A DNA stretch of 64,000 nt, from the NCBI GenBank assembly GCA_963765585.1, contig CAVXXB010000001.1:186001-250000 (forward strand), in the 5' to 3' direction. This stretch comes from CAVXXB01 sp963765585 (lineage in GTDB: Bacteria > Calditrichota > Calditrichia > JAJRVZ01). Made by a program: the position numbers and the translations under genes. Positions 38,420 through 45,853 of the stretch are shown here, one piece after another. Positions within the stretch are counted from its first letter, which is position 1, and each line of letters opens with the position of its first letter. The notes under the pieces are model-generated. The model ran no database searches and was not told the origin of the DNA. It was given only the letters and a program-made list of their open reading frames with translations.

Positions 38420-39739
38420 ATGCCTAAAACAGGTCAGATTAATATTGCCCTTCTTGGTTGTGGGAAATTGGGACAGGGTATCTACAAATTATGGCTGCAT
38501 CGTAAGGATAAAATTCGCGAACAAACCGGAATCGACCTTAATATAAAAATTATTCTTGTAAAGCATTTGTACTATGATCGGGACCGGTCCATCCCGGTTT
38601 CGGCAATTACAGATGACCCCCAGGATATTCTTAAAGATCCGTCTATCAAAATTGTAATCGATGCCATTGGAGGTATTGAGCCAACATACGGATTAATAAA
38701 GCAATTTCTTGAAAACGGTTGCCATATTGTATCAGCCAACAGAGCACTCCTGGCCAGTAAGTTAAGAGAAATTTTGGAAATTGCCCGCAGGAAGAAAGTT
38801 CATTTACAGTTTGATGCGGCATTGGGCGGCGGAATTCCCATTATTCATACACTGCGTCGTGATCTTATAAGTTCAAAAATCTTAAGTGTCTGGGGTATCG
38901 CCAGCGGCACCTCAAATTTCATTCTCAGCGAAATGCATCATTCCAAAAAATCAGTCCGAGAAATACTAAAATCCCCGGAATTACGACAACTTTCCGAAAG
39001 TCAAATGCTCATAGATTATGAGGGAGCTGATTCAGCTCAAAAGCTGGCTCTTCTTGCGGCCATGGCTTTTGGCGTTGAGGTAAACTATTTAAAAGTATAT
39101 GCTGAGGGACTTTCTGATATAAAAAGAATGGATATCCAATATGCCGAGGAATTTGGATATCAGATTAAACAACTGGCGCTTTTAAGGAATCGAGATGATG
39201 GATTGGAAATGAGAGTCCATCCGACCCTTGTACCCAATGAACATCCTCTAAATGCAGTAAAATATGATTATAATGCGATTTATGTTTTAACTGACCTGGT
39301 TGGCCAGTTCATGCTGTATGGAAAGGGTGCCGGAATTTATCCGGCAGCATCCATGGTGCTACGTGATTTGGTCGATGTCGCGACGACGATCAAAGTGTCA
39401 GCTAAATACATGTATGAATTTCCTCTGTGGAACGAAAAACCGGTTTTACCTGTTTCCGAAATTGAATCTAAATATTATCTTCGTTTTCAATGTGAGGATA
39501 TGCCGGGTGTTATGGGAGCACTGTCTACCGTTCTTGGAAAGAACAATGTGAATATTGAGTCTGCCCATGCTTCAATAAAAAGTCAGGGCCTGACAAAAAA
39601 GATAAGTTTTGTTCACTTCTTTACGGCACTTAGTAAAGAAAATCAGGTACAAAAATCTATTGAAGAAATAAAAAAATTAAAAGTAATTCGTGGAAGTATA
39701 AAACTATTCAGAATTCTCGGAGATCAAAATAATGAGTAA
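38420..39739 (+). CDS. hom: Homoserine dehydrogenase with C-terminal ACT domain
   Basis: A 439-residue enzyme that reduces aspartate semialdehyde to homoserine for Thr and Met synthesis. The Rossmann motif LLGCGKLGQGIYKLW is at residues 10-24, the catalytic Lys region in SANRALLASKL, and the family motif in GIASGTSNFILSEM and YEGADSAQKLALLAAMAF. The last ~80 residues (FQCEDMPGVMGALSTVLGKNNVNIESA) form an ACT domain for feedback control by threonine. GGAGG lies 8 nt before the ATG. Its 3' end overlaps the FAH gene by 8 nt. Confidence 0.93.
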   Translation: MPKTGQINIALLGCGKLGQGIYKLWLHRKDKIREQTGIDLNIKIILVKHLYYDRDRSIPVSAITDDPQDILKDPSIKIVIDAIGGIEPTYGLIKQFLENGCHIVSANRALLASKLREILEIARRKKVHLQFDAALGGGIPIIHTLRRDLISSKILSVWGIASGTSNFILSEMHHSKKSVREILKSPELRQLSESQMLIDYEGADSAQKLALLAAMAFGVEVNYLKVYAEGLSDIKRMDIQYAEEFGYQIKQLALLRNRDDGLEMRVHPTLVPNEHPLNAVKYDYNAIYVLTDLVGQFMLYGKGAGIYPAASMVLRDLVDVATTIKVSAKYMYEFPLWNEKPVLPVSEIESKYYLRFQCEDMPGVMGALSTVLGKNNVNIESAHASIKSQGLTKKISFVHFFTALSKENQVQKSIEEIKKLKVIRGSIKLFRILGDQNNE

Positions 39740-40385
39740 TGTAATTTTAAAACCCGATCATTCTTTATCTGTTGGGAAAATTGTATGTGTAGGACAAAAC
39801 TATGCAAAACACATCAAAGAAATGGCATCCAGACTTCCGGATGCCCCTGTCTTATTCCTAAAACCATCAACAGCTATCATTCATGAAAACACACCTATTA
39901 CCTTACCGGAATACAGTGTTGAGGTTCATCATGAAATTGAGTTAGCATTGCTTGTTACCAAACTTGCCAGTCATGTACCAGCTTCCGATTGGATGAATTA
40001 TATTGGCGGTGCTGGTATTGCTCTAGATCTCACACTACGAGATATTCAGCGCAATGCCAAAGAACGCGGTTTACCGTGGAGTGTCAGCAAGGGATTTGAC
40101 GGATCATGCCCCCTTTCTCATTTTGTACCCCTAAATGACATTACAGATATCCAAAACCTGCAGATAAAACTAGAAGTAAATGGTGAAATCAGGCAAGACG
40201 GTTCCACTTCTGAAATGATTTATAAAGTAGACCACTTATTCTCGTTTATATCCGGGATATTTACCCTGGAACCTGGGGATATTATACTGACGGGGACACC
40301 GGCCGGGGTGAGCAAATTAAATCACGGCGATCAGCTAGATGCAAAAATTGAACAAATCGGCAGTATGAGGTTTAATGTATCATAA
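39732..40385 (+). CDS. Fumarylacetoacetate hydrolase family protein (FAHD1/acylpyruvase-like)
   Basis: The 217-residue protein has the FAH fold. Motifs are KIVCVGQNYAKHIKEM, VHHEIELALLV (metal-binding Glu pair), GGAGIALDLTLRD, PWSVSKGFDGSCPLSHFVP and GDIILTGTPAGV. This group cleaves or decarboxylates small oxo-acids such as acylpyruvates or oxaloacetate. It begins inside the end of hom with GGAG 9 nt upstream, so it is translationally coupled to it. Its stop abuts the stop of the convergent glycosyltransferase. Confidence 0.92.
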   Translation: MSNVILKPDHSLSVGKIVCVGQNYAKHIKEMASRLPDAPVLFLKPSTAIIHENTPITLPEYSVEVHHEIELALLVTKLASHVPASDWMNYIGGAGIALDLTLRDIQRNAKERGLPWSVSKGFDGSCPLSHFVPLNDITDIQNLQIKLEVNGEIRQDGSTSEMIYKVDHLFSFISGIFTLEPGDIILTGTPAGVSKLNHGDQLDAKIEQIGSMRFNVS

Positions 40386-41099
40386 TTACTTTATGCGAAA
40401 GAAATATATAATTACAATATATGTGATTTTTAGAAAGGCCTTTACACTCCCAACAAAATTACCGGTAACTTTAGACTGTCCCCCAAATCGATCTCTATAA
40501 TGCACAGGTATTTCAATTGCCTTTAAATGGGCACGTTCTGCCTTTATCTGCATTTCCATCGTCCAGCCAAAGTTACGATCAACCATATTCAGTTCAAGGA
40601 GACGGTTAAATCGAATGGCCCGGAACGGACCCATGTCTGTATAGCGCCCTCCAAACAATAATTTTAGAAAGAAAGCGGCCATTTTATTTCCCAAAATTGA
40701 ATGCGGTGAAAGTGCCGCGTTGTACTTTTCTACCCCCAGAACCCTGGAGCCGAGTACAAAATCATACCCTTCATTTATTTTATTTACAAGGTCAATCGTT
40801 TCTTCCGGGTAATCGCTGTAATCACCATCAAGAAAAACCAGGATATCCGGTGGGCCGTCTTCCTTTAGATAGGTAATACCCTTTAAACAGGCAGCACCAT
40901 AACCCCGTTCCGGTTCAGACAAAACAATTGCGCCATGATCGGCAGCAATTTTGACTGAATTATCCTCAGAGCCATTGTCAACAACTACAATTTTATCCAG
41001 ATACTCCCGGGGAAGATCAGAAATTACCTTGCCAATGGATTCCTCTTCATTCAATACCGGAATGATTACGGATATTTTTTGTTTAAATGCTTGGTTCAT
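40386..41099 (-). CDS. Family 2 glycosyltransferase (dolichyl-phosphate-hexose synthase-like)
   Basis: The product has 237 residues from ATG 41099, where the GT-A fold begins directly (MNQAFKQKISVIIPVLNEEESIG); the longer open frame to 41240 adds an implausible N-terminus that crosses the divergent mazG start. The UDP-binding DNGSEDNS, the metal-binding FLDGDYSDYPE and the GPFRAIRF/QIKAERAHLKAIEIPVHYR motifs fit polyprenyl-phosphate glycosyltransferases. A C-terminal hydrophobic segment (FLKITYIVIIYFF) may associate it with the membrane. It probably serves cell-surface glycan synthesis. Confidence 0.88.
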   Translation of the reverse strand: MNQAFKQKISVIIPVLNEEESIGKVISDLPREYLDKIVVVDNGSEDNSVKIAADHGAIVLSEPERGYGAACLKGITYLKEDGPPDILVFLDGDYSDYPEETIDLVNKINEGYDFVLGSRVLGVEKYNAALSPHSILGNKMAAFFLKLLFGGRYTDMGPFRAIRFNRLLELNMVDRNFGWTMEMQIKAERAHLKAIEIPVHYRDRFGGQSKVTGNFVGSVKAFLKITYIVIIYFFRIK

Positions 41100-41152
41100 T
41101 ACAATGAAATCATTACTTTTTGACAAAAAACTTACAGGAATATACAAAATAC

Positions 41153-41923
41153 ATGAACAAAACAGTTGAAAAATTTTCTGAACTTCTTGAGATAATGTAT
41201 CGCTTGCGAAAAGAATGTCCCTGGGACAAAGAGCAAACACCCGAATCGCTGAGACAATACGTGCTTGAAGAAACTTATGAGGTGCTTGAATCGATAGATC
41301 TGCAAAACTGGGATGCGCTGGCGGGCGAACTGGGCGACCTTCTGTTACAAATTGTCTTTCAGGGCGTTATTGGAGAAGAGGAAAAACGCTTTACTCTTTA
41401 TGATGTTATTTCTCATATTAATCAGAAAATGATTGAGCGGCATCCACATGTCTTTTCTGACGTCTCGGTTAATGGTTCGGGTGAGGTGGCTCAAAATTGG
41501 GAGCATATCAAAATCAAGTCGGAAAAAAGGAAGTCACTATTATCAGGAGTTCCCAAAGAGGCGCCCGCCCTGTTGAGAGCCCAGCGTTTGCAGGAAAAAG
41601 CATCACACGTGGGTTTTGATTGGGAGAAACGTGATGATGTGATGGCAAAAATTGACGAAGAACTTGATGAATTGAAAGAGGCTATCACTGAAAATGATAG
41701 CGATAAAATTTCGGAAGAACTGGGAGACTTTCTGTTTTCTGTCGTAAATTTATCCCGATTCCTGGGTGCTGTTGCCGAAGACTCATTAAGAAAAACCAAT
41801 GACAAATTTATTACTCGTTTTCAGAAGATTGAATCTCATTACAATCAGGATTATGACAAAATGAATGCCGCGTCTCTGGCTGAATTAGATGATATCTGGA
41901 ATAAGGCAAAGATATCGAAATGA
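41153..41923 (+). CDS. mazG: Nucleoside triphosphate pyrophosphohydrolase MazG
   Basis: The product of 256 residues hydrolyses nucleoside triphosphates to monophosphates. It holds two MazG domains, each with the ExxE-ExxD metal motif: EETYEVLES with GELGDLLLQIVFQ and DEELDELKEA with EELGDFLFSVVNLSR. The MYRLRKECPWDKEQTPESLR opening is characteristic. I chose ATG 41153; AGGAA is 12 nt upstream, whereas the TTG at 41120 has no site. The stop overlaps the next ATG (ATGA), so mazG, the histidine kinase and the NtrC-type regulator form one transcript. Confidence 0.94.
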   Translation: MNKTVEKFSELLEIMYRLRKECPWDKEQTPESLRQYVLEETYEVLESIDLQNWDALAGELGDLLLQIVFQGVIGEEEKRFTLYDVISHINQKMIERHPHVFSDVSVNGSGEVAQNWEHIKIKSEKRKSLLSGVPKEAPALLRAQRLQEKASHVGFDWEKRDDVMAKIDEELDELKEAITENDSDKISEELGDFLFSVVNLSRFLGAVAEDSLRKTNDKFITRFQKIESHYNQDYDKMNAASLAELDDIWNKAKISK

Positions 41924-42984
41924 GTGAAAAAACGTTAAAATATAATTCCGAACTTCTGGAAATTCTTAAAAATGCACTTTCTCCAGAAACTCTGGTAATA
42001 AATGTTGCCAACTATTACCAGAAAATATTACCCCAAATTCCTTTTATTGTTATTGCCCCCGGCTTGATAAATGATTCCTTTCGGATAATTTTTTCCAATG
42101 GCGATGAACAGGATATCAAAAATCAGTTTATGAAAATAATAGAGAGTAGCACGGGCTTTGCCGCACTTGAAAATAACTCTGTCTTTATATTTTCGCCTGG
42201 TACAAAAAGGCCTGATTATATGTGCTTTTTCACTTCCTCCGTTAACACAATACATCCTGACATTGTTAATGAATTCACGCTCATCAACGCTTTCTACCAT
42301 AGCTTAGATACCACCACTAAACACAACTTTGTTGAAAATCATAATCAATGTGCGAATCTTATTAGCCACGTTACCCATGACATGAGCTCTTTGTTAAGCT
42401 TTCTTGATGAAGCGGATTCGGGAGGACAACTGCGTGATAAGACCGGGTATATGGAAACACTGTTACCACAGATTCTCCTCTTTATCCGGGAAATAGAACT
42501 GGTGAGGGTAAAAGTCGATGTAGATGATTTATTATCGGGAATCATAGAGACGCACCAAAATTCTGATAATATAATGCTTGAAAGCTTTGATGGAACTTAC
42601 AAAATAGCCTGTGATGTTGAACTTATCAATCAGGCATTTTCCGAAATTCTTGACAACGCCATTCAGGCTGGTCAAGATTCAAACAAAAAAATCCAAATAA
42701 GGGTAAAAATACAAAGGACACTACCAATATTTCACGACAACCACTTTCTTCAGGTACAAATAATTGATTCAGGATTTGGTATCCCCGAAGAATATATGCA
42801 ACTCGTTTTTAATCCGTTTTTCACAACAAAAAAAACTACCGGGCATGCCGGATTTGGCCTGTCTATTGCCAGGAAGATAATAGAAGCACATCATGGTTAT
42901 ATAAATATTTCATCAAAACAAGATAGTGGATGTATCACATCTGTATTTCTTCCGCTGGAAATGGACAAATATGAAAAAAAATAA
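41920..42984 (+). CDS. Cytoplasmic sensor histidine kinase (partner of the NtrC-type regulator)
   Basis: The product has 354 residues and no membrane helix. The first ~130 residues have a GAF-like pattern and probably sense a cytoplasmic signal. The phosphorylation region is ISHVTHDMSSLLSFL (His near residue 151). The ATPase shows the N-box FSEILDNAIQAG, G1 DSGFGIPEEY, F-box FNPFFTTKK and G2 GHAGFGLSIARKI. ATGA overlap with mazG and a 14-nt overlap with the regulator gene mark tight coupling. It should phosphorylate the receiver of the regulator; the signal is unknown. Confidence 0.88.
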   Translation: MSEKTLKYNSELLEILKNALSPETLVINVANYYQKILPQIPFIVIAPGLINDSFRIIFSNGDEQDIKNQFMKIIESSTGFAALENNSVFIFSPGTKRPDYMCFFTSSVNTIHPDIVNEFTLINAFYHSLDTTTKHNFVENHNQCANLISHVTHDMSSLLSFLDEADSGGQLRDKTGYMETLLPQILLFIREIELVRVKVDVDDLLSGIIETHQNSDNIMLESFDGTYKIACDVELINQAFSEILDNAIQAGQDSNKKIQIRVKIQRTLPIFHDNHFLQVQIIDSGFGIPEEYMQLVFNPFFTTKKTTGHAGFGLSIARKIIEAHHGYINISSKQDSGCITSVFLPLEMDKYEKK

Positions 42985-44311
42985 AATCTTAATCGTTGAA
43001 GATAACCTGGTTTGGTTTGAAAGTTACAAAAAGTGGCTTGGCGAACAATATTCATATATCCACGCCACTGATCCGCAAAAGGCAACACAAATATTTGATG
43101 AACACTTTCCGGATCTGGTAATTCTTGATCTTGGAATTCCGGATTTTGACAGCGGATTCAGGGTCCTTGATAGTCTGATTACCAAGGGAACTGATGTAGA
43201 AATCATTGTAATAACTTCCTCCAAAGACCATCAGCATGCGCTTGAAGCCCAGCGCCGTGGGGCGAATGCCTATTTCTTTAAAGGGGAAAACATAAAAGAA
43301 GAACTACCCTTTTTGGTTCATCGTGCATTAAAAATGCAGGCACTGGAACGTGAAAACACAAGACTTCGTCGAAAACTGGACAAGGTGTTTAACTTTGATA
43401 CCATTGTCGCCGTAAGCAAACAAATGCAAAACATTCTGGCCTTGATAGAAAAGATAAAAAATAGCTATGAACCAGTCTTGATATCGGGGGAATCCGGCGT
43501 AGGTAAAGAAGTTATTGCCCGTCATGTGCATACGCGGGGAAAGAAAATCAAAAAGCCGTTTATTGCCATAAATTGTGCGGCAATGCCGGAAAACTTGCTG
43601 GAGAATGAGTTGTTTGGCCACGAAAAAGGCGCCTTTACCGGAGCAAAAGATTTAAAAACAGGATTGATCGAGCTGGCAGCAGAAGGAACATTGTTTTTAG
43701 ATGAGATTGGGGATATGCCAATCTCCCTTCAGGCAAAATTATTACGAGTACTGCAAGAAAAGAAATTTTACCGACTGGGTGGATCATCGGAAATTACAGC
43801 AAAATTTCGCCTCATTGCTGCAACAAATAAGAACCTGATACAGGCCGTAAAAGATAAAAGTTTTAGAGAAGATTTATACTATCGTCTTAATGTGATCCCT
43901 ATCCACATTCCACCACTCAGAGAACGTCCGGATGACATTCCTGCCCTGATTGATTTTTTTACACAAAGATATAGTGAAGAAAATAAAATTACTCTGCCCA
44001 AAATTGAACCGACTCTGATTTCTTTTCTTTCTCATCTTAATTGGGAGGGCAATATTCGGCAACTTGAAAACACTTTGAAGCGAATGCTGGTTCTGAATAA
44101 TAAAACCCTGGCCATTTCTGACATTCCACCGGAACTGAAACACAGCGGTAGTACATTTTTAGACAATGCCTTAATAGATCACCAATCATTGGAAGATGTC
44201 GCTAAAAATTATGTACGAATGGTTTTAGATCATGTTAACGGAAACAAGAAAGAAGCCTGTGATTTGTTAAACATTAATTACCGGACCCTGCAAAAAAAAC
44301 TAGAAGACTAG
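42971..44311 (+). CDS. Sigma-54-dependent NtrC-family response regulator
   Basis: The product has 446 residues from ATG 42971 (MKKNKILIVEDN); the upstream open part overlaps the kinase and is not used. The receiver (1-120) has VILDLGIPDF with the phospho-acceptor Asp. The AAA+ domain (about 145-385) has Walker A GESGVGKE, the sigma-54 contact loop GAFTGA, Walker B LFLDEIGDM and the arginine finger region FREDLYYRLNVIPIHIPPLRERPDD. A Fis-type HTH (NGNKKEACDLLNINYRTLQKKL) ends it. Its likely target operon, with paired dyads and a -24/-12 promoter, starts directly downstream. Confidence 0.95.
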   Translation: MKKNKILIVEDNLVWFESYKKWLGEQYSYIHATDPQKATQIFDEHFPDLVILDLGIPDFDSGFRVLDSLITKGTDVEIIVITSSKDHQHALEAQRRGANAYFFKGENIKEELPFLVHRALKMQALERENTRLRRKLDKVFNFDTIVAVSKQMQNILALIEKIKNSYEPVLISGESGVGKEVIARHVHTRGKKIKKPFIAINCAAMPENLLENELFGHEKGAFTGAKDLKTGLIELAAEGTLFLDEIGDMPISLQAKLLRVLQEKKFYRLGGSSEITAKFRLIAATNKNLIQAVKDKSFREDLYYRLNVIPIHIPPLRERPDDIPALIDFFTQRYSEENKITLPKIEPTLISFLSHLNWEGNIRQLENTLKRMLVLNNKTLAISDIPPELKHSGSTFLDNALIDHQSLEDVAKNYVRMVLDHVNGNKKEACDLLNINYRTLQKKLED

Positions 44312-44312
44312 G

Positions 44313-44359
44313 TTGTATTTATTACAATCTACCCAAACCCATTATTGTATTTTATACAA
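44313..44359. promoter_or_regulatory. Paired dyads TTGTA-N5-TACAA, probable enhancer sites for the NtrC-type regulator
   Basis: Two perfect inverted repeats with the same arms lie at 44313-44327 (spacer TTTAT) and 44345-44359 (spacer TTTTA). The second extends to seven paired bases (ATTGTAT-TTT-ATACAAT). Their centres are 32 bp apart, three helical turns, and about 100 bp before the sigma-54 promoter, the usual arrangement for activator enhancers. A third, degenerate half (TTGTATTTAT) occurs at 44428-44437. Binding by the adjacent regulator is inferred. Confidence 0.7.
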
Positions 44360-44450
44360 TCTCACCCCAGATCTCCTCGCCTAACCTATTATTTATATTG
44401 AGATTACATGCGAATTGGCCCAAGGTCTTGTATTTATTGGACTTATAGAC

Positions 44451-44466
44451 TGGCACGGTGTTTGTA
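44451..44466 (+). promoter_or_regulatory. Sigma-54 (-24/-12) promoter
   Basis: TGGCACGGTGTTTGTA matches the consensus TGGCACG-N4-TTGC at all positions except the last C (T here), with correct spacing. The predicted transcript would start near 44476, 23 nt before the ATG at 44499, which supports that shorter start over the open frame from 44415. Confidence 0.75.
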
Positions 44467-44498
44467 GTTATTCTTTTGGTATCTTAAAGGATAAAAGA

Positions 44499-44711
44499 AT
44501 GAACACTGACAACATACTGAACAGCAATCTTGATATCAATGCTCTGGCAGACGAATCCGGTAAGCGTTATTTCAAATTGAAAGTAAGTTTTTCTGAAGAT
44601 GATATTTTAACAGTTTACCGCAATTCTGTTGATGAGCTGCTTGATGACCTGCCGCAAGTTCTGGTTTCCGCATTTCGTGCACGCATCATTCAAGAGCAAG
44701 TTACATGTTAA
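44499..44711 (+). CDS. Hypothetical 70-residue protein of the sigma-54 operon
   Basis: A small acidic protein (MNTDNILNSNLDINALADES ... SEDDILTVYRNSVDELLDDL ... IIQEQVTC) without membrane segments; the central part looks alpha/beta. I do not recognise a family. AAAGG lies about 8 nt upstream of the ATG. It is the first gene after the sigma-54 promoter, 19 nt before the receiver-like gene, so the three small genes are probably co-transcribed. Confidence 0.65.
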   Translation: MNTDNILNSNLDINALADESGKRYFKLKVSFSEDDILTVYRNSVDELLDDLPQVLVSAFRARIIQEQVTC

Positions 44712-44730
44712 TATTCATGGGGGGTGTGGT

Positions 44731-45117
44731 ATGAAAGTTATGATTTGTGAAGAAGATATTTCGAAGGCAAAGGTAATCTCTGATCTGTTAAATGTGTATC
44801 AGTTCAAGTTAGTCACCCTGACCCGCGGAGATGAGTTTTTGAAACAGGTGCAAGCACATAAACCTTCGATTATTATTCTGAATGATAAATTTCCGCCGAA
44901 ATCCGGACGGGACGTAATATCACAATTAAGGATGCATCCTCTGTTAAACGGTATTCCTGTGATTATGATTTCCAATAGTTCGGATGCAAATCGCTTATAT
45001 AATGAGTTAACGGGTGACACATTATTTGAATTAATGCAGGAACCTTTCAAAATTAAACACCTTCGTCATTGTATTGACCGGTGGACCACATTCAGAAGTT
45101 TATACGTGAAACAATAA
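44731..45117 (+). CDS. Atypical receiver-domain protein lacking the phospho-acceptor Asp
   Basis: The 128-residue single-domain protein follows the CheY fold: MKVMICEEDISKAK (acidic pocket), SIIILNDKFPPKSG (strand 3), GIPVIMISNSSD (conserved Ser) and LFELMQEPFKIKHL (strand 5). Aligning the Pro at +4 and Gly at +8, the phospho-acceptor position is Asn, and the conserved Lys before Pro is Glu. It should therefore not be phosphorylated in the normal way. ATG 44731 has GGGGGTGTGGT just upstream. It may act as a phosphorylation-independent adaptor controlled by expression level. Confidence 0.8.
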   Translation: MKVMICEEDISKAKVISDLLNVYQFKLVTLTRGDEFLKQVQAHKPSIIILNDKFPPKSGRDVISQLRMHPLLNGIPVIMISNSSDANRLYNELTGDTLFELMQEPFKIKHLRHCIDRWTTFRSLYVKQ

Positions 45118-45118
45118 G

Positions 45119-45229
45119 ATGATTAAATTATTTATTGGAATAATATTATTGCAGATTGGCCTGATTCTATGGATTTTGTTCTTTTCCGGATATCAAACCA
45201 ATCGCAAAAAAAACCTCTCAGAGCCCTAA
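45119..45229 (+). CDS. 36-residue single-span membrane miniprotein
   Basis: The frame starts 2 nt after the receiver stop and encodes one hydrophobic helix (IGIILLQIGLILWILFFSGY) followed by a basic tail (QTNRKKNLSEP), a typical small inner-membrane protein. Tight coupling to the receiver gene is the main evidence. The family is unknown; it may be a membrane anchor or modulator for the operon's other products. Confidence 0.55.
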   Translation: MIKLFIGIILLQIGLILWILFFSGYQTNRKKNLSEP

Positions 45230-45242
45230 TTACTCCTCCTAA

Positions 45243-45330
45243 GGACTCCGGAAGAATTCAGAGATTTGTTCAGGGTTGTCCCCAAGCCCCTTTATTCCCT
45301 AACAAATTAATTACATCCGGGGTCCTTTCT
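45243..45330 (+). terminator. Possible long-loop terminator after the sigma-54 operon
   Basis: GGACTCCGG (45243-45251) can pair with CCGGGGTCC (45317-45325; one G-U) and is followed by TTTCTTTTTG. The 65-nt loop is long for a plain terminator and may contain further structure, so a short regulatory RNA or attenuator before the phosphoesterase gene is also possible. Confidence 0.5.
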
Positions 45331-45367
45331 TTTTGATCTTCAATCATTTTTATTTTAATTTTAAGCA

Positions 45368-45850
45368 ATGAATATAGGATTGATATCAGATACACACGGA
45401 CATATACCTTCCGATGTTTTTAAAGTCTTTAAGGATGTGGATCATATTCTACACGCCGGTGATATTGGCGATCCATCTGTAATTACAGAATTAGAAACCA
45501 TCGCGCCTGTGAGTGCCATATATGGTAATATTGATACCTGGCCCATTGTCAGTACCTATCCACTAATGCAAACCATAGAGTTAAACTCATATACATTTTG
45601 TTTAATTCATGATATTGTCAGTATTAAAAAATTTCGTTTTGAGTTATTTAAAAAGAATCTGGCTCCGGATGTTGTTTTATATGGACACACCCACCTGCCA
45701 CATTATGAATATTTTCAAAACATATTATTTATAAATCCGGGAAGTGCCTCAAGACCGAAAGGTAGCAAGAAGGGATCCTTGGCAATTGTAAATTTATCAG
45801 AAGAAAAATCGAAAATGGTGCCGGAGTTTTTTGATATTTCGTGGCGTTAA
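45368..45850 (+). CDS. YfcE/MJ0936-family metallophosphoesterase
   Basis: A 160-residue calcineurin-like phosphoesterase with all metal-binding motifs: ISDTHGH, LHAGDIGD, IYGNID, LIHD and LYGHTHLPHYE, ending with FINPGSASRPKG. Length fits the small family of bacterial phosphodiesterases active on model phosphodiesters; the natural substrate is unknown. It follows the sigma-54 operon, from which a hairpin may separate it, and converges with the GAF gene. Confidence 0.92.
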   Translation: MNIGLISDTHGHIPSDVFKVFKDVDHILHAGDIGDPSVITELETIAPVSAIYGNIDTWPIVSTYPLMQTIELNSYTFCLIHDIVSIKKFRFELFKKNLAPDVVLYGHTHLPHYEYFQNILFINPGSASRPKGSKKGSLAIVNLSEEKSKMVPEFFDISWR

Positions 45851-45853
45851 ATC

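Noticed and set aside
40386..41240. Long N-terminal extension of the glycosyltransferase to 41240
   Set aside because: The extra 47 residues cross the divergent mazG start and show no conserved feature; the GT-A fold begins at the ATG at 41099.
44412..44437. Second sigma-54 promoter (TTGGCCC...TTGTA)
   Set aside because: The spacing between the -24 and -12 elements is one base too long and the -24 element is poor.
44415..44498. Longer start (44415) for the first sigma-54 operon gene
   Set aside because: It would begin upstream of the predicted promoter and transcript start; the ATG at 44499 has a better ribosome binding site.
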